Shown here in pieces: positions 13,101-24,478 of a stretch of DNA of 64,000 nucleotides. The notes under the pieces are model-generated. The model searched no databases. It saw only the letters and a list, made by a program, of their open reading frames with translations, and had not been told where the DNA came from. Numbering within the stretch: position 1 is the stretch's first letter; every line of letters starts with the position of its first letter. The stretch comes from Caecitellus pseudoparvulus (lineage: Eukaryota > Bigyra: Bicosoecida), in NCBI GenBank assembly GCA_965644315.1, contig CBFFRQ010000091.1, forward strand, positions 79,793 through 143,792, given 5' to 3'. The position numbers and the translations under genes were made by a program.

Positions 13101-14138
13101 CGTGTGGCCACTGAGCTTGGTGTGTGCGGTGCATCGTGCATGTGCGGATGCATGGACTGTGCAGGCAAGCCACCGGCAAGTGGTTGCTGCCGTGGGCTGT
13201 AAGGGTGAGTAAGTGAAGCACTGCTGCGCTCACTGCTGGTGTCAGATGCCACAGTCGCCCTCATGGGCGAAGACGGTGCCTGTACAGTGCCACGCGGCCC
13301 GCTTACGGGGATGATTGGCAGCGAAGTCGAGGGCGTGGAGTCCGCTTCCATGGGCGGTGGTGGTGGCTGCGGCGGCGAAGGAACGCCAAGAGAAACTGAG
13401 CCCACCACGAATGGTGGTGCCAGAGGCGTTGTCTGTGCAACGTCGGCACTTTGGCGCAGCAGGTGCCCTTCCTGCTGCGCCTGGGCCAGCTGCACTTCCA
13501 GCATGCGCACACGGGCCTGGTGCTGCAACAGGCCCACGTCGGGAAGGGCCTCCGCTGAAAAAGGCACACCAGGAGCAGCTCCCACATGCTGCACAGGCGA
13601 GGAGGGTGCTGATGGCTGCAGAGCTGCAGAGACGAGGGATCGTGTCAAGCTCTCGTCTGAGCTATCGGACGAACTGCCTTCGCTTGAAGTGCTGCTGGTC
13701 CTGGGTCTAGGGAGAGGGGGCTGGTCGGATCTGCTCACAGCAACTTGAAGAGGCCCTGCTGCATGCCAGCGCTGTGACACTACCTTCAAGGCAGTTGCCA
13801 CGCTGCTCCGTGCTGCGCTGCGGGAGGATGGCCTCGAAGCATGGCTTGCACCACTGTCCATGCTGCTCATTCCGGGGCTCGTTCTTCGCTGAGAAGGAAG
13901 GAGAACGAAAGGTGGTTGAAGAACCAAGTAAGTGCTGCATATCCGATACGTAAATCCACAAGGATTATGCCAAGAAGTGCCCTAGTAGTCGGCGCTGCGA
14001 GGGTGCGGAAATAACGCAGCCGTTGCATTCACTCACCTGTTGCTGAGATGCCCTCCGCGAAGCTTCTAGCGCCATGAGGCGCTTGGCCTTTTCTCGTAGC
14101 ATAGCAGAGGTGGCCAAAACTGTACTGGGTGTATCCAT
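4172..14138 (-). CDS. Very large repeat-containing coiled-coil protein, unknown function, with frame breaks
   Basis: Exon 1 is 14138-14037 (34 aa, starting MDTPSTVLATSAML) and ends at a GTGAGTG donor. Exon 2 starts at 13888 after a polypyrimidine tract and CAG, and runs to the stop at 4172. The order of the product is: a Ser/Pro-rich region; eight repeats of about 125 aa (key motif SWLSDEGLPHMVGAVAGHV); a coiled coil rich in Glu, Ala, Arg and Gln (about 9300-8650); about 34 repeats of 20 aa (GMMPPGVSGG plus GMAGSSVGGV); then a Ser/Ala/Pro-rich tail ending in a basic ERAAAYAATLR segment. The flanking parts and both arrays share one frame, but three repeat copies in each array lack one C, so the literal frame is broken six times. 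No known domain was found. It may be a structural or scaffold protein, a decaying gene, or a good gene with homopolymer errors. Confidence 0.6.
6385..8425. repeat. 60-bp minisatellite, about 34 copies, inside the large gene
   Basis: Near-perfect head-to-tail units of 60 bp. Each unit is two diverged 30-bp halves: one carries CACACTGGACCCCGCCATG and the other CACACCAGGCGGCATCATG. At about 6830-6880 one half is repeated, giving a hybrid unit. Copies differ at a few fixed sites (for example CCATG versus CCACG, and CCCACG versus CCCCCG). Three joints, near 7430, 7970 and 8175, lack one C. Because 60 is a multiple of 3, several frames stay open on both strands; the minus frame is taken as coding because it continues into unique sequence on both sides. 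Confidence 0.95.
9650..12500. repeat. Tandem array of a unit of about 375 bp, 8 copies
   Basis: Eight direct copies with spacing of about 372-380 bp, recognisable from the recurring phrase near 9838, 10213, 10587, 10965, 11340, 11717, 12092 and 12469. Read on the minus strand each unit encodes about 125 aa. Copies are almost identical except in two C runs before and after the CACTGCTGCTGCTGG core. The spacing across that core is 43, 44, 46 or 47 bp, and only 44 and 47 keep the minus frame. The copies near 10300, 11050 and 11430 are out of frame by one base. Confidence 0.95.
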
Positions 14139-14355
14139 GCTTGCAAAGAGCCTTGGTCACGTGCAGGGTGCCTTGGACTCCTGCTCAAGTCTTGGCAGGC
14201 AAACGAAGCTGGCCTCGGCGACGCATGTGCTGGAGTTGGCCAGCTCCAGGCAGAGATGCAGCATTCAAGCGGGCTCCAGGCCTGCAGACTCTTAGTGCAT
14301 TGGAGACGCTGCATCTCGAATGTATCACCCTCCATGTCCTGCACGTAGGAGCCGG

Positions 14356-17300
14356 CTACTTTGAGCTGCTCGCCGGCGCCGCAGCAGACGACACAAACTC
14401 CAGCATGCTGCGCTGAGATGCACTCCCTCCCTGAGAGACACCGCCCTTCTTGGCTCGCTTTGCCTCGCTTGCTTGTTCGCCCGTGTCCCTAGGTCGCTTG
14501 CCTGCCTTGCTGGGGGGGGCAGTCTTGCCGACGTCGGCCAAGCCGGTCAAGGCCGCACCCGAATCAGGGGTCGCTGGCGGCGTGCTTGCCTTCTTGGCGT
14601 TGGCAGCAGCTGCTTGCTTGGCGCGACTGGCGGCAGCCTTGTCAACAGCACCCTGTGGGTCCTGCCCCTTCGATATGGCCTTGAACACCGCGCCATACAT
14701 GAACTGCGGGGCCAGTCCCATCCACTCCAAGCCTGGGCGCAGGCGCCACTGCCCCTCAGCATTCCGGTGCGCGATGGTGTTCAGCACGCTGGACACTGCA
14801 GGGGCAGCAATGGGCCGATCTCCATTCTTTTTTACCATGGCAGGGCGGTCCAGGATGGCCAGGAGCTCCTTGACTGCGTCTGCCTCTTGTTCAGATTGCA
14901 GTCGGTGCACGGCGTGTGCGGCTGCCATAACAACTCTGTACCCGAGGAGGTCTTCCTTGAGTGGCCCGCTCAGCAGGCCAGCCAGGTCTTTTCCGTGTTT
15001 CAGAGCATCGGCAGCAGCTGCTTCGGCCTTTTTGGCAGCCACCTCTTTCCGCCTGGCAGCCTTCAGCCGCTCCATTGCGGCCCATGCAAGTGCGTCCACT
15101 GCTGCGGCTTCGGCGGCATCGGCAGCCCCGCCTTCATCCAGCACTGATTGCACCGCCTCTTCGATCTTGTCATCTTCCGCCTTGAGAGCCGCCAAGTGTC
15201 CCGGCATGGCCTTGTCCAGGCGACGCAGCAGGCTGTCACACCGTGTCCGGAGCTGTGCCAGGGTTCGCGAGCGGAAGAAATGGTCGAACCTCCAGCGAGC
15301 TGAGGCGAGGATTGCGCGCCGCATGGCCCTCCACTGGCCATGCCCCACACAAGCGAGGGTGCACAAGAGGAAAGTATCATGCTCTCGGGTGTATGCATCA
15401 CCCGGGCGACCGACAGAGCGCAGCGGCAGGTGGTCCCACGGACTGCCACATCCCCCCGCGAACACCCCGCCAACGCTCCCAACCCGTGGCTTTTGGAGGG
15501 ACTGCATGAGGGAAGGGGGCATAGAGGGGGTATCACCACGAGCATTCTGGTACTGTGCCACGATGGCGGCTGCGGGAGAGGGGGACGTGAGCTGATGCAG
15601 CGGCACTTTGCCAGCCTCTATCAACGCCACATCAGGCAGGGGCGGGCGACAGCGCGCGACAGCGGCCGTCAGCATGCGTTTCCAGGTCACCAAGTCGCGC
15701 AGCTTGCTCTCCGCCCTCGTGATGGTGCGCAAGATGCGAGGACCTTCTGGCAGTTCGTGCACTTTCCCGTCTTCGTAGCTGCCGTGCAGTTTGGGAGCTT
15801 CGGACGTTGAGGGCGGGGCCAGGCCGCCCAGGCCAGCTGCCTCCGTGCGCGCAGCGCCAGGAGGGCCCGCCGCAGCCTCTGCAGGATGCACCTGCATGCG
15901 TGCCACCGTGTTCTTGCCGAACCACAGCACATTGTAGTAGCGCTGCACTTCTTCGGGCGTGCGGCCAGGTACTGCGCTGCAGATGTCATCAATGGCCTCA
16001 CGGCCAAACCGCTTGCATGCTTCGAGAATGGCACCCAGATCGCTGCGCTTCCAGTCAGGGAAACCCTGTTGAAGTATGGAGTCGCGCTGCTCTGCCAGGT
16101 CAGGGTGGGCAGCAGCAAACGGGGTGTAGGTGGGCGGCTGCAGGGAAGTGGGCTCAGCCCCTGCAGCTTTCACTGCCTCCTTGTGCTGGGCCAAGGCCTC
16201 CACGTACGCTTCCACGTGATCTGCTTCTGCCTGCGCGATGCTCATAGCTGCGGCCTTGTCAATGAACTGCCAAGGGTGCAGGTGGGGAAGCCAGGGCTCC
16301 TCACCAGTGTTTCCTGCGGCATGTAGCTTCTTAAGAGTGCCCCGCATGCGAGTGACCGGGTCACTGGAGCTGTTCATGCTCGCCTGTGTCGTCTTCTTGA
16401 AGTACGCAGCTTCGTTGTAGGTGCCCACGCGCGTGCGGCGCTCGTTGCGGGCCACCTCCTCCTCCGCCGCCGCAAGAGCCGCAATGTCGGCCAAGGCATC
16501 CCGGTCAGCTCTGCTGCGGGCCACCTCTGCCTTGTAGTCCACGCCCTCAAACACAGAGGAGGTGACGGCCGAGTCCAGCTTGAAGTCGAGGAGAGAAGCA
16601 CTCCCCTCCTGACCCGCCTTGGCCCCACCGACGGCCTCTGCCTTGGCACTCAGGGCCCGCGTCCGCTCCTGCCCCTGTGCCAGGAGCCTGTCCATGTCCT
16701 CATCCGACACCTGCCCGTCCTTGGACGCCTCCGCCCTGAAGATGTTATCGGCTCCGTACTGGATCATGGCCACCATTTCGCCCTTGGACAGGCGGTTGCC
16801 CTTGTCTGCCAGGCGGCCCTGCTGCACCACAACGGCATCCAGCTTCAACTTGATCATGGCGCGCTCCACGATCTTCTCCTCCACGCTGTCTGAGGAAATG
16901 AGGCGGTACACCTTCACAGGCTTAGTCTGCCCGATGCGGTGGGCGCGATCCTGCGCCTGCAAGTCCACCTGCGGGTTCCAGTCGCTATCGTACAGCACGA
17001 CGATGTCAGCGGTAGCCAGGTTGATGCCCAGCCCCCCGGCCCGCGTGGACAGCAGGAAGATGAACTTGTCGCTGCCAGGGGCGTTGAACGCGTCAATTCC
17101 CTCCTCCCGATCTTCGTAGGAGGTGTTGCCATCAATGCGGCAGTACCGATATGCTCGCAGGGCACAGTAGTCCTCTAGGATGTCCAGCATGCTGGTCATC
17201 TGCGAGAAGATCAGCACACGGCTGCCTGCTGCTCGCAAGCGCTGCAGGAGCTTGTCCAGCACTGCCAGCTTTGTGCAGTGGCGCACCAGGTGCTCGCCGA

Positions 17301-19209
17301 TGGGTGGCAGGGAGCGGTCCTCCACGCCTTCGAATAGGTAGGGGTGGTTGCAGCACTTGCGCAGTTGCATGACAATGTTGAGGAGGCGTTTTCCGGAGGC
17401 TGGCGGTGCGTCGGCCCCCCCACCCGCCGTCAGCACCGCGTCGAAGTCACGCTTGAGAACGCTGCGGTAGATGTCCCGCTGCATGGCAGACATGCCGACG
17501 TACAGGAACGTCTCCGTTTTGGGGGGCAGGGACTTGGCCACGTCGGCTTTCAGGCGGCGCAGCATGAAGGGCTTCAGCACCGCGTGCAGCTGCCGGATCA
17601 TCTTGCCCTTGGCGGTGTCGTCGCTGGTGGAGACCGTCACGTCGAACCAAGCATCAAAGGCTTCGCTGTCTCCAAACACATCTGGCAGCAGCAAGTTCAG
17701 CAGCGCCCACAGCTCGTGCAGGTTGTTCTGCAGGGGGGTGCCAGTCAGCAGCAGGCGGTGAGCCACCACCAGCATGCGCACGGTGGTTGCCAAGGCCGAC
17801 TTCTCATTCTTGCACCGGTGGGCTTCGTCGATAATGAGCATCTGCCAGGGCCACTTGGTGAGCGTGGCCCGCTCAATGTTCGCCACTTCGAAAGTCGTCA
17901 CGACGACATCCCAGGTGCGCTCGCTCTCCCGCTGCCCAGGCCGCAAGATCGTCTCACATACCTCCTTGCGGGTGGCCTTGTCCCCGTGGAACTGCATAGC
18001 ACGCAGGGAAGGGCACCACCGCCCCAGCTCTGCCATCCAGTTGGACAGCGTGCTCTTGGGCACGAGGATGAGGTGTGGGCCGCGGATGTGGCGGTACTGC
18101 AGCATGTAGCCCAGCACGCTAATACTCTGCAGCGTCTTGCCCAGCCCCATCTCATCAGCCAGGATGCCGTTCAGGCCGTTCTCCTGCAGGTTGATCATCC
18201 AGTTCAGGCCCTCCAGCTGGTATGGTCGCATGGTGCCGAATTCGATGACGCTGGGCTGACGCGTGAGGCGCATTCGACTAGCACCAGGGGACAGCATGCC
18301 GGATGCAGTCGCTGCCTTTGCGGGAGGCGGTGTGGACGGCGTGGCGGCCGCCTCTGTGCCGCTGCCACTCTCCTCCCCAGCCTCCACCTCCCCCTCCAAG
18401 TCCTCTTCTTGCCGCACACGGCGCCGCCGAGGCGTGCCCGCACTCTCTGGCTTGGTGTCCACCCCATCCACACTTGCTGCTGGCATTTCCGTGCCCTGCG
18501 ATCGCAGGAAATCCTTAAACAAGGCAGATTGCTCCACCAGGAAGTGGAGTCGCCGTTGCTGGGCCGCACGCTGCGCCACCCGCATGCTCTCCAGCTGCTC
18601 CTCCAAGACACTTTCACGTGCCTCTCGCTCAGCCCGCTGCTGTGCCCTTGCAGCGATGCGGGCTGCAGCTCGAGCTTTGGCGTCGTCATCCAGCTCCCGC
18701 TCTGCCCTGGCATCTGCACGGGCTTCTCTCTCCTGTCCAGCGCGGGCGGCAGCGGGAGTTAAAGAAGCCTGCAAGCACACCCCGCCAGTAAACATGATGC
18801 ATCACTCACTTCAGCTCTTCGCGACTGCTGCTGTGCGGCTTCTGCGCGGGCCCCTCGTGCTCCGCGTGAAGTGGGCATGGCATATTCCGCAGCTTGACGG
18901 TCAGCCAGTTCCTCTGCTGCTTTCATGTCTAGCTCCAGCTGGTACGCGTCCCAAGCAGCTTTATCTTCAGCAGCCTGGGCCTTAAAGGGCTCCTTGGCTT
19001 TGCTGTCGAGGTCGCGCCACTGGTCAGGAGGAGAAAAAGCACTTGGTTGTGAGTGTTGGAGGGAGGACGCCAGGCCGAGGCTGCCTCACCTCTGCCGCAG
19101 CTGCCCGTGTCACTTCGCCCACAGCCAAGCCGCTTTCGTCTTTCCTGCTGAAGTCTGATAAGAACAGTGTCCATGCACTGCGCGGCTTGGGAGGAGGGCT
19201 AGACGCCAT
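14356..19209 (-). CDS. ISWI: ISWI-type chromatin remodelling ATPase with N-terminal HMG box
   Basis: Three exons on the minus strand: 19209-19090, 19019-18810 and 18768-14356; about 1580 aa. Residues about 6-75 read as an HMG box (PKPRSAWTLFLSDF, then WRDLDSKAKEPFKAQA), followed by a long Arg/Ala/Glu helix. The SNF2 ATPase starts near residue 290 (MRPYQLEGLNWM), with Walker A in DEMGLGKT, a DEAH box at about 421, LLLTGTPLQNN, and a helicase C domain with DSDWNPQVDLQAQDRAHRIGQ split across motifs V-VI. HAND (TYNEAAYFKK), SANT and SLIDE modules follow at about 890-1250. ISWI motors slide and space nucleosomes using ATP. The C-terminal 300 residues are Ala/Lys-rich. The HMG box is in frame through two clean introns. 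The ISWI assignment is firm; the fusion is unusual. Confidence 0.9.
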
Positions 19210-19644
19210 TGTGCCTGCTCCCGTCGCCTGGCAAGCTTCGTGCGTGCGGGATTTGAACGGTTGCGCAGGTGCAGGGCACACGAGCCGGGGACGCTGCACA
19301 TGCAGCGGAAAGGCAGTGGCGTAATGCCAGGCGAGACTGAGTCTTCATGGGAACAGAAGGTTTGTTGCCAACTTTTTTTTGTGTCTGTGGGACTTGCATG
19401 TCTCGCCAGGGTTGCTTAGCGGCCCTGTCCACTTGCGGCGCCTGAGCACCTGCGCAGTGCATAGTCCCACGACCGAGTGTCGGACCAAACAAATCAAAGG
19501 CCTAAATGGAACCCACGGTGTGTGTGGCTTTAGCCAAGCCCTGCGACGAGGTTGGGCCTGGCGTTGAGCTCGTTGCTCGCTGGAGCACCGCTGCACCAGC
19601 GAAACGCAAGTGTCACAAACACTGCACTGCACACGAACATAGCC
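19210..19644. promoter_or_regulatory. Divergent intergenic region between ISWI and a Ser/Pro-rich gene
   Basis: The 435 bp between two head-to-head start codons must contain both promoters. I see one T run (about 19371-19380) but no TATA box or repeated operator that I can defend. Open frames crossing it on either strand have no family signature. Confidence 0.45.
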
Positions 19645-22293
19645 ATGGCTGAGAGAGTTCCAGGCGATGTGTGGCAGGAACATGGGGCCTCCTTTTCTCC
19701 TACTGTCCACGTCCCAAGCACAGCAGGGCTGAACTTGAAGCCTGTGCCTGACGCTCTGACGGACCTGACGCCGTTTGGGACGCCAAGCAGACCAAGCTCT
19801 GGACACGACCGCCACGTGCGCTTCCAAGAGGAAGCAGGCAAAACAGGTGCTGATTGCACAACGCCGTTGTCTAAGGAAGACGAGACGTTGCTAGTTGCAG
19901 CTCGCGACAGGCTGCTGGACCGCCTGTGCTCGTGAGTATGCCTGCTGGCGTGCCAACGGCAGCTCGCCCACCGTCTCCCTCCTACTCCGACCGCTCAGAG
20001 TACACACCGAGTCTGAAAACAAAAAGACCATCGAAGCCATTTGTAAGCAGCTGAGAGAGGACATTCGCAGGTACGCTAAGCTCGGCTCAGGCTGGCGTTG
20101 TCATCCCCCCATGAGACTGCGGCTCGCTTGTGCAGAATCGATGTGCTGCTTAGCTCTGGCAAGTCTGCAAGCAGAGTCCCCAGCAAGGAAGAAGAGGGGC
20201 CCCACCCTTCTCTTGATGCAACACCCCCCACTGCCGTCCCCTCGGTGCTTGCGTCCTCAGCGGGCGATCCTGGTACTGGCACGAGCGCAGCCAGCGCACC
20301 CCGCCAGCAGCGCAGCACGCCGTTGGCGCAGCCAGAATCACCACGCCAGGAAAGGACGCCTCAGTGCACCCATGAGACCCGCACCCCCTCTCTTGATGCA
20401 TCGCTGCCCCCCAGCCGTTTGCTCCGCAAGATTATGGGAGGCAGCACTGCTGTGCCTCGCTGCCTGGCCGCTGACCCGCCTCAAACCACCCCCACCGCGA
20501 TGCCCGACGAAGCACCCTCCAGCACGGAAGCTCCAGTGGAATCTCCTGTGCTTTCTGATGTGTCCTCAGCGAGCCTGCACTCACCAGCTGAGGTGTCTGC
20601 GCTGCACACGGCTAGGTCGGGCAGAGTCAGCCCCGTTGCAAGCCCGCTGCAGCCCACACAACGCGAGGGGCCTCCAAGCCCAGCCCTGCAGCCAGTGCCG
20701 AGCCCGCACCCCAGCTCCACGTTGGCCGAAGCACACGAAGAAGCCCTTCCCGCCCATGAAGAGCACGCCCAGTCTCGAGATAGCGATGCGGAGTCAGCTG
20801 GGCCTCTTGAGCTCTTAGGTGGACTGCCTGCCACGCCTCCCAACCCACACCGACACCGCAGCATGGGCGCCGCCGTGTCGCTGTCTGACTCCTTCCCCCT
20901 CGGCATGGGCGCTGCTGCAGCGGATTCCACGCCGCCAGGCGCCACCCGCTGGTCTTGGGATGGAGGCTGTGGGGCGTCACCATGTCCCGCAGCGCCTGAA
21001 GGCCTCAATGCCTCAGTGGGGCGCCGGCTGCAGCTGTCTCCGCCAGCCGCTGCGGCGTCACCTGCTACTGCTGCTGAGCTGGCACGCTTGCTGCAAGCCA
21101 CCCCACGGCTCAGTGCCAGCAAATCCGCGTTGGATGCTACCTCGGAGTTGCAGGGACACAGTTGCCTTCTGCCTGTACCGGATGCGTGCAGTCGGCCACA
21201 GAACCCTGTCAGCGCAGTTCTGATGCGGCAGCGGCCGACCCACCTTGAACGCAGCAGCGTGGATAGCCCGACGTTCTTGCTTGCTGGGGCGCGGGCTGCA
21301 CAGGCCAGGCCACAGGCGGCGCGCCCCAGTGCACTTGGTGACACGGCGCGCCCCCTCCCGGAGGTGTGTCTGTCCCCAGTGCTCCCCCACCCCGACTCGC
21401 CTCGGCAGGGACACCCCGATACAGCTCCAAGTAGTCCAGCCACGTCTCGCCTGCCTCTGAAGCGCAAACTATTCAGCCCGGCCCCCACCAGCGTGAGGTC
21501 CAGGCAACGTGCGACGTCCCCCAGCACCCCGCCATCCAGACTCCCAACCCTTGCGCCAGGGAAAGCAGAGTTCATGTCTCCTGGACCGGGTGGTGGTGGT
21601 GTTGGTCGTGGAAGAGGTGCGTCAGGGAAGGCAGAGTTCATGTCGCCTGGACCGGGTGGTGGTGGTGTTGGTCGTGGAAGAGGTGCGTCAGGGAAGGCAG
21701 AGTTCATGTCGCCTGGACCGAGTTCGCGCCACACTATGCCTGGCAGCAGCACTCATCAAGCCCAGCCACACCCTGCAGCAACGTCGCGCGCCAAACAGCC
21801 AGTGCGGGGGTCTTCCTACGGAAAGCAAGCCCTAGCCATTTCTGTGAACCTGCTGCGCTCTCCGCCTGTTCGCAGCCGGTCAGTGCAGCGTCGCCGTGGA
21901 AAGCCAGCAGGCAAGGCAAAGGGCAAGGGGCGCGCAAGCTCGTTGGGGCGCAAGGGAAGTGCATCTGCGTCTGTGTCGCTGTCAGAGTGGCAGGCTCGCC
22001 CGGGTGGCATCGCTTTGGCCTTCTCTGGCGGCAGCAGGTCTGCACCCGGGTCAGCCAGCAAGCCCAAGGGCCGAAGAGATGCCGCCCCTCCACGGGCACC
22101 AGCGACCACTGGGCCCAGTCGGCGAACCACCCGTCACCGAAGCACGGCGACAGTACCAGCACCACCCCTCCCACCTCCAGCGTCCTCCCAGGCCATTTTG
22201 CAGGCGCTGTTGAGGTCGCCCGTACTGGGTGGAGCAGGAGTCCCAGCTCAGATGAGGGGCCACAGCAGTGCTACTACTGCCCGTGGAAAATAA
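19645..22293 (+). CDS. Ser/Pro-rich basic protein, unknown function
   Basis: Three exons: 19645-19931, 19999-20070 and 20136-22293, with GT-AG introns of 67 and 65 bp; 838 aa. Exon 2 and the start of exon 3 encode a short helical patch (KKTIEAICKQLREDIRRID). The rest is disordered-looking, dense in Ser-Pro and Thr-Pro sites, with a 22-residue Gly/Arg repeat at 21559-21722 and a basic C-terminal third. Many SP/TP sites beside Arg/Lys suggest a nuclear or cytoskeletal phosphoprotein, but no domain is recognisable. It shares a divergent promoter region with the ISWI gene. Confidence 0.7.
21559..21722 (+). repeat. 66-bp coding tandem repeat, 2.5 copies
   Basis: Two full copies and one partial copy encode GKAEFMSPGPGGGGVGRGRG plus two residues. 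Copies 2 and 3 are identical over their shared length and copy 1 differs at few bases, so the duplication is recent. The array is in frame. Confidence 0.9.
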
Positions 22294-22468
22294 GGGTCAC
22301 CCAAAATCCATTTCATCCCCTGTGCCGGTCGCCTCTCAGCTGTCTCCTGTTCAGGTTCGCAAACTTGCCGCAGCTGGCAAGCCATCAACACACCAGCGAG
22401 CTCCCCACCAGCCCAGCGCGGTTTCACACCGCTTCATCGAAGCACAGCCTTGAACCCATTGTTCCAGG

Positions 22469-24261
22469 ATGGCTTTGAACATCGACGGGTCTGATGACCC
22501 CTCATACCGTGCGTAGTGAAGGCAGGCGGACGGCGGGACAGGCAGAGCATGAACCTGGTGCGAGCTCTCTTCGCAGGCTACAAGATGCCGCGCCTGGCCT
22601 CAAAGACCGAGGGCCGCGGCAACGGAATCAAGACGAACGTCTTGAACGTCACAGACTTGGCAGGTGCGAGGCGCCCGCGTTTGCCTGCCCATGCACGAGA
22701 GGACTGACACGGCCTTTGAGGCGGCAGGGAAAGCCTAGCGCGGCACGTTTGCCCTTGCTCCTCCTCGCAGTTGCCCTCTCCCGCCCAGCAAATGTGATCA
22801 TCAAGGTGCGTTGTACTGTTCCACTACCAGGGTCCTCCCACAGCGCACGCGCGTTCCGATTTGTTGGCGTTGTTGCCTGTTCGCTTGGCGTGAGCGGAAA
22901 TTGGCCTGCAGCACCAGATTCGGTCAGCGCCCGTGCCACTGTCACCCGCCGACACTGCACGCACCCCTTCCCCCGACACGCAGTTTTTCGGCATTGAACT
23001 GGGTGCCCAGTCCAAATTCGATGTGGAGGTGCGTGTGTCAGCTCTCTACCTCTCCGCACCTGATTGTGCAGGTGTGCAGGGTGGCGTTGCGCGCTGTTTC
23101 TTGCCAGGGGCCACACGCCCTCACTGTGCAGTGGGCGGCCCGTGGGCTGCACCGCTATGAAAACTATCCAAGGCATACCTTCATCCTTGCTTCTGCATCC
23201 CATCCCTGCCACAGAACACCAAGGGCACCGTGAACGGCGCCCATCAGACAGGGGACTTGCAAACCTTGACCCACACTTTCATCCAGAAGTTTGTGCTGTG
23301 CCCCGAGTGCAACCTGCCTGAGACGCAGCTGACTGTGAAGAAGTCAGGGCAGGTGTGGCACAAGTGCTCCGCTTGTGGCTTCAAGGGCCCCGTGGTGGAC
23401 CTGGCGCATCGCCTGAACACTTTCATCGTGAAGGAGGCTGAGGCCAGCGCCAAGTCCAAGAAGGCTGACAAGAAGGACAAGAAGGACAAGAAGGAGAAGA
23501 AGGAGAAGAAGGAGAAGAAGGAAAAGAAGGAGAAGAAAGAAAAGAAGGAAAAGAAAGAGAAGAAGGCCAAGAAGGCTGCCGCTGCTGCCGCGGGTGGTGC
23601 TGCAGCAGAGGTATCTGAGCTGGCTGACTCGGAGGGTGACGGTGAGGGCGCAGACAGCAGCGACGAGGACATCGTGGCCACTGCCGACGCGATGGTGGTG
23701 GACAACCTGGCCGCCATCGAGAGTGCTGCGGAGCAGGTGAAGAAGTACGTGGCAGAGTCCACGACCCCCCTGTCCTCCGGCGACATCGTGTCCAAGGTCA
23801 TGGAGGTGTCCACGAACGCCGCCCTGCCAGCGGCAGAGCGCGTGGCAGTGTACGCCACGGCAGTCTTTTCTGACAAGGTCCTGACGGAGAGTGCCGACGC
23901 AGACATTGGCGCCACCATGGTGGCTGTCATGGAGTCCTGCGGGTCAGCCAAGCTGTTTGCGCTTCAGCAGCACACGTTGCTGGTGCTGCTGGAGCGCACG
24001 CTGGCGGGCGAGGCGGCCACCAAGCCCTGGCTTCTGGCTGCCACACCCCTGGTGTTGCTGAACCTGTACAAGGCCGGTGCCCTGTGGGAGGACGCAGTCG
24101 TGGCGTGGGGCGCCGCTGATGGGTGTGATGTGCACAAGGCGGCAGTGGCTGCCGCCGAGCCCATGCTGGCGTGGCTGCGCACTGCTGAGGTGGAGGAGGA
24201 GGTGAAGGCAGAGGGCCCCGTGGAGGTGGCTCCTCCAGCAGTGCCCGAGGCGACTGCCTGA
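22469..24261 (+). CDS. EIF5: Translation initiation factor eIF5
   Basis: Five exons: 22469-22508, 22577-22663, 22771-22805, 22984-23028 and 23215-24261; 417 aa. eIF5 is the GTPase-activating protein for eIF2 in the 43S complex. The N terminus reads MALNIDGSDDPSYR, with the expected GAP arginine at residue 14 followed by YKMPRL. The middle has GIELGAQSKFD and a C2-C2 zinc finger (Cys 98, 101, 120, 123). The C-terminal W2/HEAT domain, which contacts eIF2beta and eIF3, ends in the usual acidic/aromatic segment (AWLRTAEVEEEV). Between them lies a striking Lys/Glu-rich tract of about 40 residues (about 150-190). Length is close to the human protein (431 aa). Four introns crowd the first 70 codons and none is in the rest. 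Confidence 0.93.
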
Positions 24262-24478
24262 GGCAGCTGACGGCTCCGGGGTGGCTTGTTTGGTGGCGGC
24301 CTGGCGTGCCCTGCACTGGGCCAGCGCGTGGCACATTTCGAAACGGCCTCCACGACGACGGGGGTCAGAAGCCAAGCATGGACGCCCACTACTTTCTGGA
24401 AATGCACGCACCCTTGCTCCTCACGCCTGCGCACTGAGGCTGGAGGGCGTGTCAATTGGGAGTGGCACCAGCGGTGGC

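Noticed and set aside
17344-18762. 472-codon plus-strand frame opposite the ISWI ATPase
   Set aside because: It is the antisense of highly conserved SNF2 motifs and has no family signature of its own.
19205-19290. tRNA-like T-arm (TTCAAATC on the minus strand)
   Set aside because: The flanking bases do not form the five-pair T stem and no acceptor or anticodon stem could be found.
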